Source of the DNA: Coemansia sp. RSA 1804
Taxonomy: Eukaryota > Kickxellomycota > Kickxellomycetes > Kickxellales > Kickxellaceae
Direction of reading: 5' to 3'
Length of the DNA: 12,842 nucleotides
Assembly: GCA_027578815.1 (NCBI GenBank)
Contig: JANBTH010000672.1
Coordinates: forward strand, 1-12,842
Below are positions 1 to 8,885 of this stretch, in pieces (position 1 is the stretch's first letter; each line of letters begins with the position of its first letter). The notes beneath the pieces are model-generated. The model was not told the origin of the DNA, did not search any database, and saw only the letters and a program-made list of their open reading frames with translations. A program made the translations under genes and the position numbers.

Positions 1-2
1 TA

Positions 3-50
3 CAAGCCAGGGCGGATTATTGGCCACGATTGCGCCTTATTCACAGCCAT
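3..50 (-). CDS. Possible 5' end of a leftward gene running off the window
   Basis: On the minus strand an ATG at 50-48 has a good context (A at -3, G at +4) and opens a frame that stays open to the window edge, giving 16 complete codons that read MAVNKAQSWPIIRPGL. A TATA-like box lies about 215 bases upstream on the same strand, and a minus-strand pyrimidine-rich tract lies beyond it, so a divergent gene is plausible. Sixteen codons are too few to recognise a family. A plus-strand frame through the same bases is also open from the edge to a TAA near 154, so the coding strand is not settled. Confidence 0.2.
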   Translation of the reverse strand, partial: MAVNKAQSWPIIRPGL

Positions 51-264
51 ATTTGTTGATGATGTTCACAGTGAATCGATGGGATGCTGTGAATGGAACA
101 TGAATCGGATGAGGCTTTTTTGCATTGGCAATGATTCAAATATCCTAATGCTTTAACAAAAATAGGAAAATGAGCTGCACAGAAGAAGAAATACACACCC
201 CAAGTAACAATCCCAACCTCAAATGCTTACGGTGTGTATCTCACACAATGTGAAGGCATCAGTT

Positions 265-272
265 TTTATATA
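265..272 (-). promoter_or_regulatory. TATA-like box for a possible leftward gene
   Basis: The minus strand reads TATATAAA inside a longer run of alternating A and T (262-280). It points left toward the candidate start codon at 50. In AT-rich intergenic DNA such a match can arise by chance, so this only adds weight to the edge-gene hypothesis. Confidence 0.25.
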
Positions 273-744
273 TATTTATCGGCAAACACAGGTATTGTAC
301 ATGTCCACACTTCTCCCCCTTTTCAGCTAAAGACCTTTTAGGCAACCCTGAGCCATAAAATTGATAAGAGTTGTGTAACCAAAAAGAGAGTGCGGGTGCT
401 ATGGAAAAATAGATGCAAAATGTGATGTTTCATATTTTGGAATGTTGATATTGTGGCAACAATATCGGAGAAAAAGAGATGGCCACAAGACTCTATAGCG
501 CTAATTGGCTTTTTATCAATACGAGGTACTGACGTAGTAGGCAGGCACTAGCCATAGCAGAGCATCAATACACCTGCGATCAGCCCCGGAGAATGCAAAT
601 GTGTGTGATGGATAGAATACGTGGGATGGCAATAAGAGAAGCAAGGAACAAGAAGTGGAAAAAAGGAAGGTAAAGGCGGAGAAGCAAGAGGAGGCTGAAG
701 GGAACCGACAAAGCCTTGAATAATGGGCAGGGTGGGACGCAAGC

Positions 745-780
745 AGAAAAAGAAAGGAAAGAAAGAAAGAAAGAAAGGAG
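745..780. repeat. GAAA microsatellite in a purine tract
   Basis: Five consecutive GAAA units occupy 757-776 inside a longer all-purine run. It is the densest part of the 626-870 purine-rich stretch and would read as a TTTC pyrimidine tract on the minus strand. Confidence 0.85.
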
Positions 781-1358
781 AGGTTGCTTCGTGTGGCAGC
801 TACACCCCTCCTCTCCCCCTCTCATCTTTCTCATGGAGGGGGAGCATAATGCAATAATGTAGAGAAGGGAGGGGCGGGAAAGTTCGTGGTTTGACTTTGT
901 TTTATTTTTTTAATTTCCAATTTTTGTTGGAATGGGTGAATGCTGGACGATGCAGAGCATCAAATGGAAAATTCAAGCCAGCCAGCCAGCGCCTCTTGGT
1001 CCCCGCTATGCTTTTATTGCGTTGTGCTGGTAATCAAAGCGAATGCATTCTCTTTTGCACCAGGCAAAGGCTTTTTCTTGTCCAAAAATAACTGGGCAAC
1101 AGCTCTGATATGGCATATAGGCACTAGACGAGAGGGGAGAGGTCTGGCAGAAGCGCATATAGTGATCGTCGTGTCAATAGAAAATATATCTATATGAGGA
1201 TGTTTGGCAGAGATTGTCTTGGTGTTGATGTATTCTATGAAAGTAGCTTGTTGCTTATCGTCTGCATGGCTCTCTTTCCCATCAATCCAAACGACTAGTC
1301 CCCATCTGTTCTGCTTTAGCGTTTGTGTGTTAAACACAGAAAGCAGGCAAGCAATGTG

Positions 1359-1366
1359 TATAAAAG
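1359..1366 (+). promoter_or_regulatory. TATA box, distal candidate promoter
   Basis: TATAAAAG matches the TATA consensus and is followed about 20 bases later by an initiator-like TTCAGTC (about 1377-1383) and then by a long pyrimidine-rich tract. It could start a long 5' leader for the phospholipase gene at 2625 or a non-coding transcript. No ATG occurs between this box and 1686, where only a 28-codon frame including its stop opens (1686-1769). Confidence 0.35.
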
Positions 1367-1390
1367 CCGGCTGCGTTCAGTCTTTTATCC

Positions 1391-1434
1391 CATCCCGTCC
1401 CATCCCGTCCCATCTCATCACATCACATCGCATC
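1391..1434 (+). repeat. CATCC-type short tandem repeats
   Basis: A ten-base unit, CATCCCGTCC, occurs twice in tandem (1391-1410) and then decays into CATCT/CATCA/CATCG units up to 1434. It sits just downstream of the 1359 TATA box, in the candidate leader or core promoter. Confidence 0.8.
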
Positions 1435-2027
1435 AGAGGCATTCTGTCTTCTAGCCCTCACTCTCGTTTTTGCTGCATCCATCCTTCTCTTACTTTTGGG
1501 TGCATCTGTGTTTGTGTCCTTTGCGAAGCATTGCTTGGCTTCTCTGTTGAGATTAGTGAGTGTCTTTGACTTTTCTCCTGTTCCTTCTCTCCCCATCTTC
1601 TCATTTATTAATCTGCTTCCTCTTGCAGACACATACATATCTTGCGAGTGCTCTCTCTTGTGCATTAGCACCGATTGTTGAGTTGATGCTGCGCGCGCGT
1701 GTGTGTACGCACTGTATCAGCCTCTGTCTTTCTGGTCCTCCAGTGCTATTAATAGAGAAAAACCGTTAAGGAATCCCCGAGCCATCATCGCTGAATGAAA
1801 TGAAATTCTGATGCGTTTGGTCGCGAGGAAAAACCCAACTGCATAACTTGCCATTTACGTTTTTTTCTTGCACCAGCTAACAAGGGGAAGTGAAATCCCA
1901 GTCCTCCAACCAAAAGACTGGGCAGTCTTACGTGTGCTTATAAAAAAAAGCTTGGGTTCTGAATTGAATGTCAGGGAAAATCGCACATCCGCTGGCCCTC
2001 TCTTCTCCCTTTTGATCAGCATAACAG

Positions 2028-2035
2028 TATAAAAG
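2028..2035 (+). promoter_or_regulatory. TATA box, proximal candidate promoter
   Basis: TATAAAAG occurs about 590 bases before the phospholipase start codon, followed by an AT-rich stretch and then the 2160-2520 pyrimidine tract. A second A-rich TATAAAAAAA lies near 1940. Which of these directs transcription cannot be told from sequence. Confidence 0.3.
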
Positions 2036-2624
2036 CAAACAAAAATCCCCTCCTCTAGGAACGGCCCATTTTATTATTATTTTCTATTTTTATTATAGCC
2101 TTTATTATTGCTTTCGGATGAGCTTTCCGTTCCAGCCCAGAAAATAAAAGCAAAAGCGCAAGCTCGGCGGGGATCATATCCTTTTCTTCTTTCCCTGCAG
2201 CTTTGGCCATTATTTTTCTCTTGTTATTTTTTTGTCCAGGAGGAGAGAAAAAAATTGCCCTTCTTTTTTTCCGTTTGATCACTTTTAAAGGGTGGGTCTT
2301 TCTCTTGGTTTATTTTTTCTTTGCCGTGTTCTCCACATTGCCCTATCCATTTCCCTTTTGCACTGTTTCTGTTTCATTCTCTGCACAGTTACAACAAAGC
2401 CGAGTGTACTCTTATTTGTATCTTTTAGCCCTGCTTCTCCCCTCCTTTCTCTTTTGTACCAATCTTTCATTCTCTTCTCTCCCCCTTTCTCTTTCTTCTC
2501 CCTCATTTGACTTGTCAGACCCAACTTTGACTGTTGCACATAATTTATAGTCTGGGAAGTAGAGGAACCAGGTTGAGAATCCAAACAACACATTCGCAAC
2601 ACCAGCTACCAGACATCAAACACA

Positions 2625-5600
2625 ATGACCGAACGGATACATAGCCAGTTGGATGACTTCAACCGCAACATTGTGCGGCATCGCTACAGCATCAGCAGCT
2701 TTTGCAGCAACGAGAGCACTAGCAGCAACGGTAGCACCATTAGCACTTCAAACGACGATCGCCACGCCCCGTTCAGCAGCACCAGTAATGCAGATACCAG
2801 CGCAGTAGCAGTCCCTGGCTTGGCAAACACAGGCGCCGACGCAGGAGCTGGCGGTTCTACTGCACTTGAGCATGACCACGATCCGACAAACTGTCTGTCG
2901 TGTACACGTCGCAACGTTATATCAGTGTTCCCACGCTTTCGTAAAGTCTCCAATCGCCTACTCAGCTCGTTCCGAAGCCCCCAGCAGCGTCCATCTGCCA
3001 CCTGTCCTGCCGAAAAGCTCGCTAGCAAGAATCGCGACAGCAGCGTCAGCGATAACACCACATACCCTACACCTAACAGCCGTCCAGGACCCGCTGCTGC
3101 CAGCGACGATACTACGCAAAAGAAGAGCGTGCTTCCTTTGGAGCAGCCCTACTCGCCATTGATACCGTTACATGTGTACCCCGCCCATCCTGCCAGGGCC
3201 GCGCTGTGTCTGGGCGTGCGGGGTGCAAGCTCTAGCAGCGACAGCCCGCTACCCGCTAGCAACGCTATTGGCACTAAACCCGCTCCGGCATCTGCTGACC
3301 AGCATCCATCGTCATCCATGGCAGGGCGCAACAGTGGCTGCGGTGGCTTTGTGCCATTGCCGACAATTCCTGAACGTTTGGCCAGGGGCTGTCCGCTTCT
3401 AAAAACAACATCGCGCGGTGCACACATTCGCGACTTTCGTCTGGACATTGCTCAGCAGCGGATCACATGGAACTCGCCAAAGAAGAAGAAGCTTGCACAC
3501 AGTAAGTACTCCTTGTTTCTCACATATGTTCTTTTCCTCCCCCTTGTTTTATGTTGTCAGCCCAGAGGTGGAAGACCTCAAGACCTATTTGTCAGACCAA
3601 TGGGGCGGCAAAGGTTACACCCATTCCATGTCTGCCGCTATGTGGCCATTGTTGTCTTCTGGCTTTGTCTTCTTCTCTTGCGCATGGCATGGCTGGTTGC
3701 TCGGTGAATGGGCTTTGTGGACGAGAGAAAGAGAGTGAGTCGGCGCTGCTGCGCACTTCTTTACGATTGTTCGCACATGTCTTTTTGCCTGAAACGCCCC
3801 CTATCTCACCCCCTTTCTGCCCCCTTTTCACCCCTTTCCTTGTTTTGCATTTCCCCTTTCTTGTCTCTTTGTGAGCGTGGCTCGGTACTCGTATTGTCAG
3901 GGGGGAAGATTGCTTTGTTGGCAAGCTTTGTCTGGTGCCGACTCTATTCGGATATGACTGATGCAGGCACTAATCAGTAGCTTGCGTGCACGGCACCACG
4001 GATCCTCCTGCTCATTCTGAAGGCGGTGCTTTGTAGATTTGGAATGTGGGATATGTCATTCTGCCTGCTTATCTTCAAACGGCAGGCGGCGAAAAAGAGA
4101 GCCTGTGCTATTGTCTGTGGTGCATGCATATGCGATGCAGCTTTTGCAACCTTCCGCATGCCTGGAATTTCAGCTACTGGCTTTTTCAAAAGATGCTGTA
4201 ATTCCGGTTTGTTTGAGATGGCACATGGGTGGGTTAAAAAACATATACACACACAAAAGTATGACATTGGTTGCTAGAGTCTAATGGAGGACATGTGCAA
4301 GATGCAATGTTTGTGCACACCATGTATATGTCTCCGTTCAGATACACACAATCAAGCCCATACGCTTTTCTTCCTCTTGTTATCCTTTTTTTGGCGTATT
4401 GTTCTTGATGCTCGCAATGTTCCTTTCTCCCTTGTTTTCCTTTGTTTGCTGCACAACCCAGATGTCTCTTTCTCCGCTACATTGCATATGCCTCCGATGA
4501 ACTCGATTGTGGACAGTATCGGTTGGCATATCCTGTCGTCTCCAAAGAAAACAAATCAAAACACGGCAATCGTATTCGAGCATGTCTACTATGCAATTGT
4601 CTTCTTACAGACCTTGCATTTCTGTCTTGCCCCCCTTTCCCACTCTCATCTTTTCACTTTGAAAGAAATTGATATAATTCGATTTTAATATGCATTGGGG
4701 AGCTGCAAAACCGACTGACAATCGCCATGTCTGCATTTAAAATTTTCTCTTTCCATACTTTGATATGTAGTTGATCTTGAGCGGATTGTGGAAATCCGTG
4801 TTGGACAATCAGCGCTATGGGCGGTTGCTGACGAGGACTGTCTTCCAAACGGCTCGAAAAGGCTGTTTGCAATTGTGTTTTACAACCAGATGGAGCTGAA
4901 AACCATCTGCGTGGTCGCGCAATCGGACAGCGATTTCCAGGCATGGGTGGGCACACTAACTTACTTGCTGTCAAGCAGACAGCCCATTGCAAGCACATCC
5001 CAGTTCCAGCGTTGGCAGATGGTAATGCTGTGTCGTCAATGGTGGATGTCCGACCAGTCAAACCAATCGGCGACAGACGCATTGCAGCGCGTGGAGGCAG
5101 TGGTGGGCGACATGAATTCCCACCACACAGCATCCAATGCCACTGTGGGCTATCCACTGCCGATCAGTCGGGCAAGCCATGTACAGCCCGACCAGCTTCT
5201 TGACGAGCTGACCATGCTACGGGCGCTGTCGCCGCCAAAAAGCACCAGCATGCGTAAATGGCTGACTGGAAGCGGCAGTGGTTCGTTAAAATCGCCATCG
5301 CTTGCCAGCATAATGACGTATAACAGCATTTCGACACCTACAACCCTTCAGCAGAATCCGCAACAGATCCGACAGCAACTGGAGGAGATTTTGCGACCGC
5401 AGCAACAACATCAACAACAACAGCAGCAGCAGCAGCAACAACATGTTGGATGCGACGATTGGGTTCTGGGAACAGTCGAGTCCATATATGGGGAGCACTC
5501 CCAACAAAGCACCAACACGCTGTATGAAGAGATTTCGCTTTCATTTGTAAATAGCGTTGCAATTCAGGCACCATCTGCGCGCATCTCTGGATGTAGTGTA

Positions 5601-8600
5601 TTTGATGCGCAAAGCGACAGCGACAGTAGCGACATTGACAACGACAACGACCGACTGACCATGAGCGGCAGTGCTCGGCGCTCTGGGAAACCGCGCATGT
5701 CTTTTCGGTTAGAGATGCCCAAGGAGCGGCGGTTCGGGCTGACACTCTCTGTTTTCGGGCGTTTTCTGCGAGAGGTGCAAAAGGAGGATGTGGACAATGC
5801 CGAGGTCGAGCGTCGGTTTTTGGCATTTGTGCCGGCTGGAGCCGAGGTGATGTCGGCGTATGGACTGGAAGCGTATCTTTTGTCCGAATTCAACCAGCTC
5901 GACTACATGCCACCAGCAGCACCTTCCGCGGATCCCGAAGACAGCAATGCCTCGGCCGGGGTTCCCATCGACTCGAACATGGATCTTCCGCTCAACCAGT
6001 ACTACGTGTCCACATCGCACAACACGTATCTCACTGGAGACCAGCTGGTTGGAACGTCGGCGGTGGAGAGCTATGTGCACGCGCTGCTACGCGGATGCAG
6101 ATGTCTTGAACGTAAGTTGACGAAAATCTTTGAGAAACCTGAGAAATGTGATGCGTTGTTTTCTATTTCTTTCCTTTTGTTGCAGAGAATGATTGGAATA
6201 TTCTACTATGCATGCGGCAAATGCCGACATGTTAATAAGAAACAACAGAGTAGAATGTGTTTCCGATTTTCCCTTGCGACTTGAATCTTTCCTATCTTGA
6301 TTATGCGCAGCAACATACAATCCGCTAATACTTTTTGCTGTTGTTGGGGAGAGAACTTTTTCAAGCTTGTTTTCGGGCTCTTTTTCCGTTGTGCATGCGG
6401 AAAACGGCCATGTAGTTGACTGTTGGGACGGGCGATTCGGAGAGCCGGTTGTTTGCCATGGACACACGTTGTAAGTATAGTAGTTTATCTTATGGTTTGC
6501 TGCACGGTTAATTGAGGGAGGGAGGGAATCATTGATGTCTTGCTTGAGGAAATGCAGCTTGATCTGCTCCAGCAATAGCCTCTTTCAATTACTAATCAGA
6601 AATCACCTCGGGGGTTTTTTATCTTTGGCCTGCACTGTAGCACTACACGTATTCTGTTCGAGGATGTGATCATTGCAATTTCGCGCTATGCGTTTGCCAC
6701 ATCGCCATACCCAGTGATTCTCTCCTTTGAGACGCACTGCTCGCTGCCACAGCAAGCACGCATGGCAGCAATTCTCAAAAAATATCTAGGCAAGATGATG
6801 GTGCTGGAGTCTGTTGGTGGCGAACATGAGAGCAAGCTTCCGTCGCCCAACCAGCTCAAGCACCGCATAATCGTCAAGAACAAAGTGCTTGAGCCGCGCA
6901 AGAGCCGGCGGTCAACGGTGACGGGAAGTCATTCGAGAAGCAAATCGGTGTGGCCAGCACAAACACAGGGAACCGCAAAACAGCAGGAGCGGTGCGTTTC
7001 GCCACGCACGTCGAATGTGCAGATCAAGCGCAAAGTAGCGCCAGAGTTGTCAGACCTAATAGTGTATTGCAAGGCAGTGCATTTCGAGGGCTTTGACGGG
7101 GTTGAAGGCCCAGAGCCAGCGTTTGACCAGGTGACGTCGCTATCAGAGTCGTCGTCAAACCAGCTTATGCGACAGAACCCACAAAAGTACGCGGACTACA
7201 ATGCGCTTCAGATGACCCGCGTGTACCCGTCGTTTTCGAGATTCACATCAACAAACTTCAACCCTATCAGCCACTGGGCCAGCGGGTGTCAGCTAGTAGC
7301 GCTCAACTTCCAGACGCTGGATCGCAACATGCAGGTGTACGATTCGATGTTTCACAGCGCACCTGGGGGGACTGGATATGTTCCAAAGCCAAACCACCTG
7401 CGCGAGCCAAAAAAGCTGAATGTATCGTCGTTTGAAGATGATGAGGACAAGGAACAGCAGTATCAGCAGATGTACACGGAGACCCCACTTGGCGAAGACA
7501 GGCTGTTTGGCAACCATGAGGATGAAACGACCACAGCGCTGTCACCACCACAGTCGCAGGACACGATGAACTCGCCGTCGCTCAAGTACGCTACATCGTG
7601 GGACAGCTCGCTTTCGTCGCCAGGGAAGACAGACGACTCGACAGCATCAATGTCGTCGCCTCCACCACCAGCATTAGCATCGTCGTCTCGGCGCACAACC
7701 GTCCACATCAGCGTCATCTCGGCGCACAATGTGGCAATGGAGGCAGCAAGCATCAGCAGAGTAGACGACAGAAGCAGAGTCTCCCGCAGAGTCTCCAACA
7801 GTTATAATAATAATGGGGGAGGCAGACGTGGATCGTTCTCGACAGAGCTAGGCGGTGGCAGTCATCACATACCTCTATGCAACAGCAACAACAACAGCGC
7901 CAACTCGCCATCAGCACATACGCCGCACAGGCTGTCTCCCTCGCCGTCGGATGTGGCGATGTTTGCAAACAACAATCTGCCGGCAGCACCAGAGCAAGCG
8001 CCGTTTAGTGCAGATTACTCGCTGCTCAATGCAGCAGCAACGGTGGCGGCAGCCGATGCGGTGGCCAGTCTAGCAGCCCTTCAGCATCTGAACCAAAAGC
8101 CAACATCTGATGCAAGCAGCAGCAGCAGCAGCAGCAGCAGCAGTGGCAGCAACACCCAAGGCGCCAACCTCAGCCGTGTCCGGGTGGAGATCGAGTGGAT
8201 AAGCGAGGGGGCGGCAGGAGGACAGCAACGGAGCGGCAGCAACAGACAGTCGACGGACGATCCAGCAGCGCAGCAAGTGCTGGCAGGAGGAGGAAGCAAG
8301 GGGAATATCATTGCTGGGCTTCAGCACCAGGCGCCTTCTGGAGGACTTGCAATGCTGGGAGGACTGTCGGCGATCCACTCTCTGCATGGGACGGCAGCAA
8401 ACTCGCCGATTCTGCAGCCACAGCATCAGCAGCTGGCAGCAACAGGATATCCGTTTGTGGCGGTGATGGGCGGAGTCAGCGGGAGCAGCCTAGTGACGCC
8501 GCTCAATGCGCCGCCACCGGCGCCTACGCCGCTTGCAAACAGCAGCACGTCGGCGCTTAACAAGGGCCGGTCGAGCAAGAGCCGGTACGTGACGCGGAAC

Positions 8601-8885
8601 GGCACCGTCCGTGGCACGGAGATCTGGTGGAAGGATGACGAGTCGTTGTTCCGCGTCGTCAACGATCCGGAGATCTCGTTTATGCGGGTGGCGGTTGTGG
8701 ACGATGACGTGGAGGTTGCGTCGGCGTGCGTGTCGGTGGACTCGTTGAAGGAAGGATACCGCTACGTCGAGCTGTGCGAGACCGAAAAGTCCAAGGGAAC
8801 CAGTCTCTGCAGACCAGTCCAGGTTCTGGTCCATGTGCAGATGTCGCAGCTGCACTGTCTCGCAATGCCAACGATGCGGGTGTAA
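2625..8885 (+). CDS. PLC1: Phosphoinositide-specific phospholipase C, delta-like (4 exons, 1505 aa)
   Basis: Join 2625..3501, 4771..6111, 6416..6470, 6641..8885. Seen: a Ser-rich N-terminus (1-250); a PH domain (about 255-361) continuous across intron 1; an EF-hand-like region, the first part degenerate (about 370-405) and the second recognisable (613-668, FLREVQKED); X box (699-843) with SHNTYL, DCWDG and CHGHT; a short basic linker; Y box (893-1012) with MTRVYP; C2 (1108-1500). H709, E739, D741, H754 and E788 match rat PLC-delta1 H311, E341, D343, H356 and E390 at identical spacing; K837, K839, S924, R951 and Y953 fit the substrate contacts. Known of the family: Ca2+-dependent cleavage of PtdIns(4,5)P2 to diacylglycerol and inositol trisphosphate at the plasma membrane. 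The start has a good context and no better upstream ATG in frame. Odd: polyQ at 503-516, long inserts in C2, and a protein much longer than the usual 750-900 residues. The symbol is by family; paralogues may exist elsewhere in the genome. Confidence 0.93.
3502..4770 (+). other. Intron 1 of the phospholipase C gene (1269 nt, phase 1)
   Basis: The donor is GTAAGT after a codon split at its first base, and the acceptor is TGTAG at 4766-4770. A CTGAC branch-point candidate lies at 4715-4719. Joining the exons gives an Ile codon and an unbroken PH domain (WNSPKKKKLAHIDLERIVEI), which fixes both boundaries. It is four to seven times longer than the other two introns. Reading through the donor gives a stop at 3705-3707. 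The interior has only low-quality open frames, including one at 4284-4688. Confidence 0.88.
5400..5444 (+). repeat. CAG/CAA repeat encoding polyglutamine
   Basis: Mixed CAG and CAA codons, broken by one CAT, encode Q3-H-Q10-H at residues 503-517 of the phospholipase. It lies in the long low-complexity stretch between the PH domain and the second EF-hand-like segment. Five pure CAG units (5421-5435) are the part most likely to vary in length between strains. Confidence 0.95.
6112..6415 (+). other. Intron 2 of the phospholipase C gene (304 nt, phase 1)
   Basis: The donor is GTAAGT and the acceptor TGTAG at 6411-6415. The join restores Leu740 inside the X-box motif running from CRCLE into LDCWDG, so the boundaries are well supported. 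A GCTAATA branch candidate is at 6324-6330. A second, more pyrimidine-rich acceptor ending at 6185 lies inside the intron; using it would lead to a stop at 6233-6235. Confidence 0.92.
6471..6640 (+). other. Intron 3 of the phospholipase C gene (170 nt, phase 2)
   Basis: The donor is GTAAGT directly after the HGHT motif, the acceptor is TGTAG at 6636-6640, and a near-consensus branch point, TACTAAT, is at 6590-6596. Splicing gives HGHTFTTRILFEDVI, the standard continuation of the X box, so the boundaries are secure. Confidence 0.93.
8115..8144 (+). repeat. AGC repeat encoding polyserine
   Basis: Nine AGC codons followed by AGT encode ten serines in the first low-complexity insert of the phospholipase C2 domain. 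It is a pure trinucleotide run and so a likely length-variable site. Confidence 0.95.

Larger units (their letters stand above)
51..1350. other. Intergenic region, no convincing gene
   Basis: I see no supported coding sequence here. Open frames are short, overlap on both strands and have skewed composition. From about 626 to 870 the plus strand is purine-rich, so the minus strand is pyrimidine-rich, the pattern seen upstream of genes elsewhere in this window. This fits a promoter region for a leftward gene. There is a short GCCA repeat near 976-992. Confidence 0.6.
1367..2624 (+). promoter_or_regulatory. Upstream region and 5' leader of the phospholipase C gene
   Basis: This stretch holds no recognisable protein gene. 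It contains two plus-strand pyrimidine-rich blocks, about 1380-1680 and 2160-2520. The second lies just upstream of the start codon and ends in a purine/A-C-rich stretch of roughly 70-100 bases, the likely 5' untranslated leader. Strong acceptor-like sequences (pyrimidine run then CAG) end at about 1628, 2200 and 2390, so an intron in the 5' leader is possible. The ATG at 2625 has A at -3. Confidence 0.5.

Noticed and set aside
1014..1337. Minus-strand 107-codon frame left of the phospholipase
   Set aside because: No recognisable motif, no supporting promoter and ordinary chance length for the region.
2203..2550. Plus-strand frames in the pyrimidine-rich tract before the phospholipase
   Set aside because: The Phe/Leu/Ser-rich products follow from the CT-rich composition; this is promoter or leader sequence.
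2571..2582. Sequence resembling a tRNA B box (GGTTGAGAATCC)
   Set aside because: No matching A box or cloverleaf arms could be found around it; it is in the likely 5' leader.
3571..3738. Frame reading PEVEDLKTYLSDQWGGKGY inside intron 1
   Set aside because: It looks mildly protein-like, but it cannot be joined in frame from the exon 1 donor through the visible acceptor, and the PH domain is complete without it.
4284..4688. 134-codon frame in intron 1
   Set aside because: Cys/Phe/Leu-rich composition with overlapping frames and no recognisable motif; likely chance.
5338..5826. Minus-strand frames of 160 codons opposite phospholipase exon 2
   Set aside because: Shadow of the coding strand, including polyvaline/alanine from the CAG repeat; the plus strand carries clear domain sequence.
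8070..8426. Minus-strand frames with Leu or Ala runs opposite the C2 inserts
   Set aside because: They arise from the AGC repeat read in reverse and show no domain pattern.
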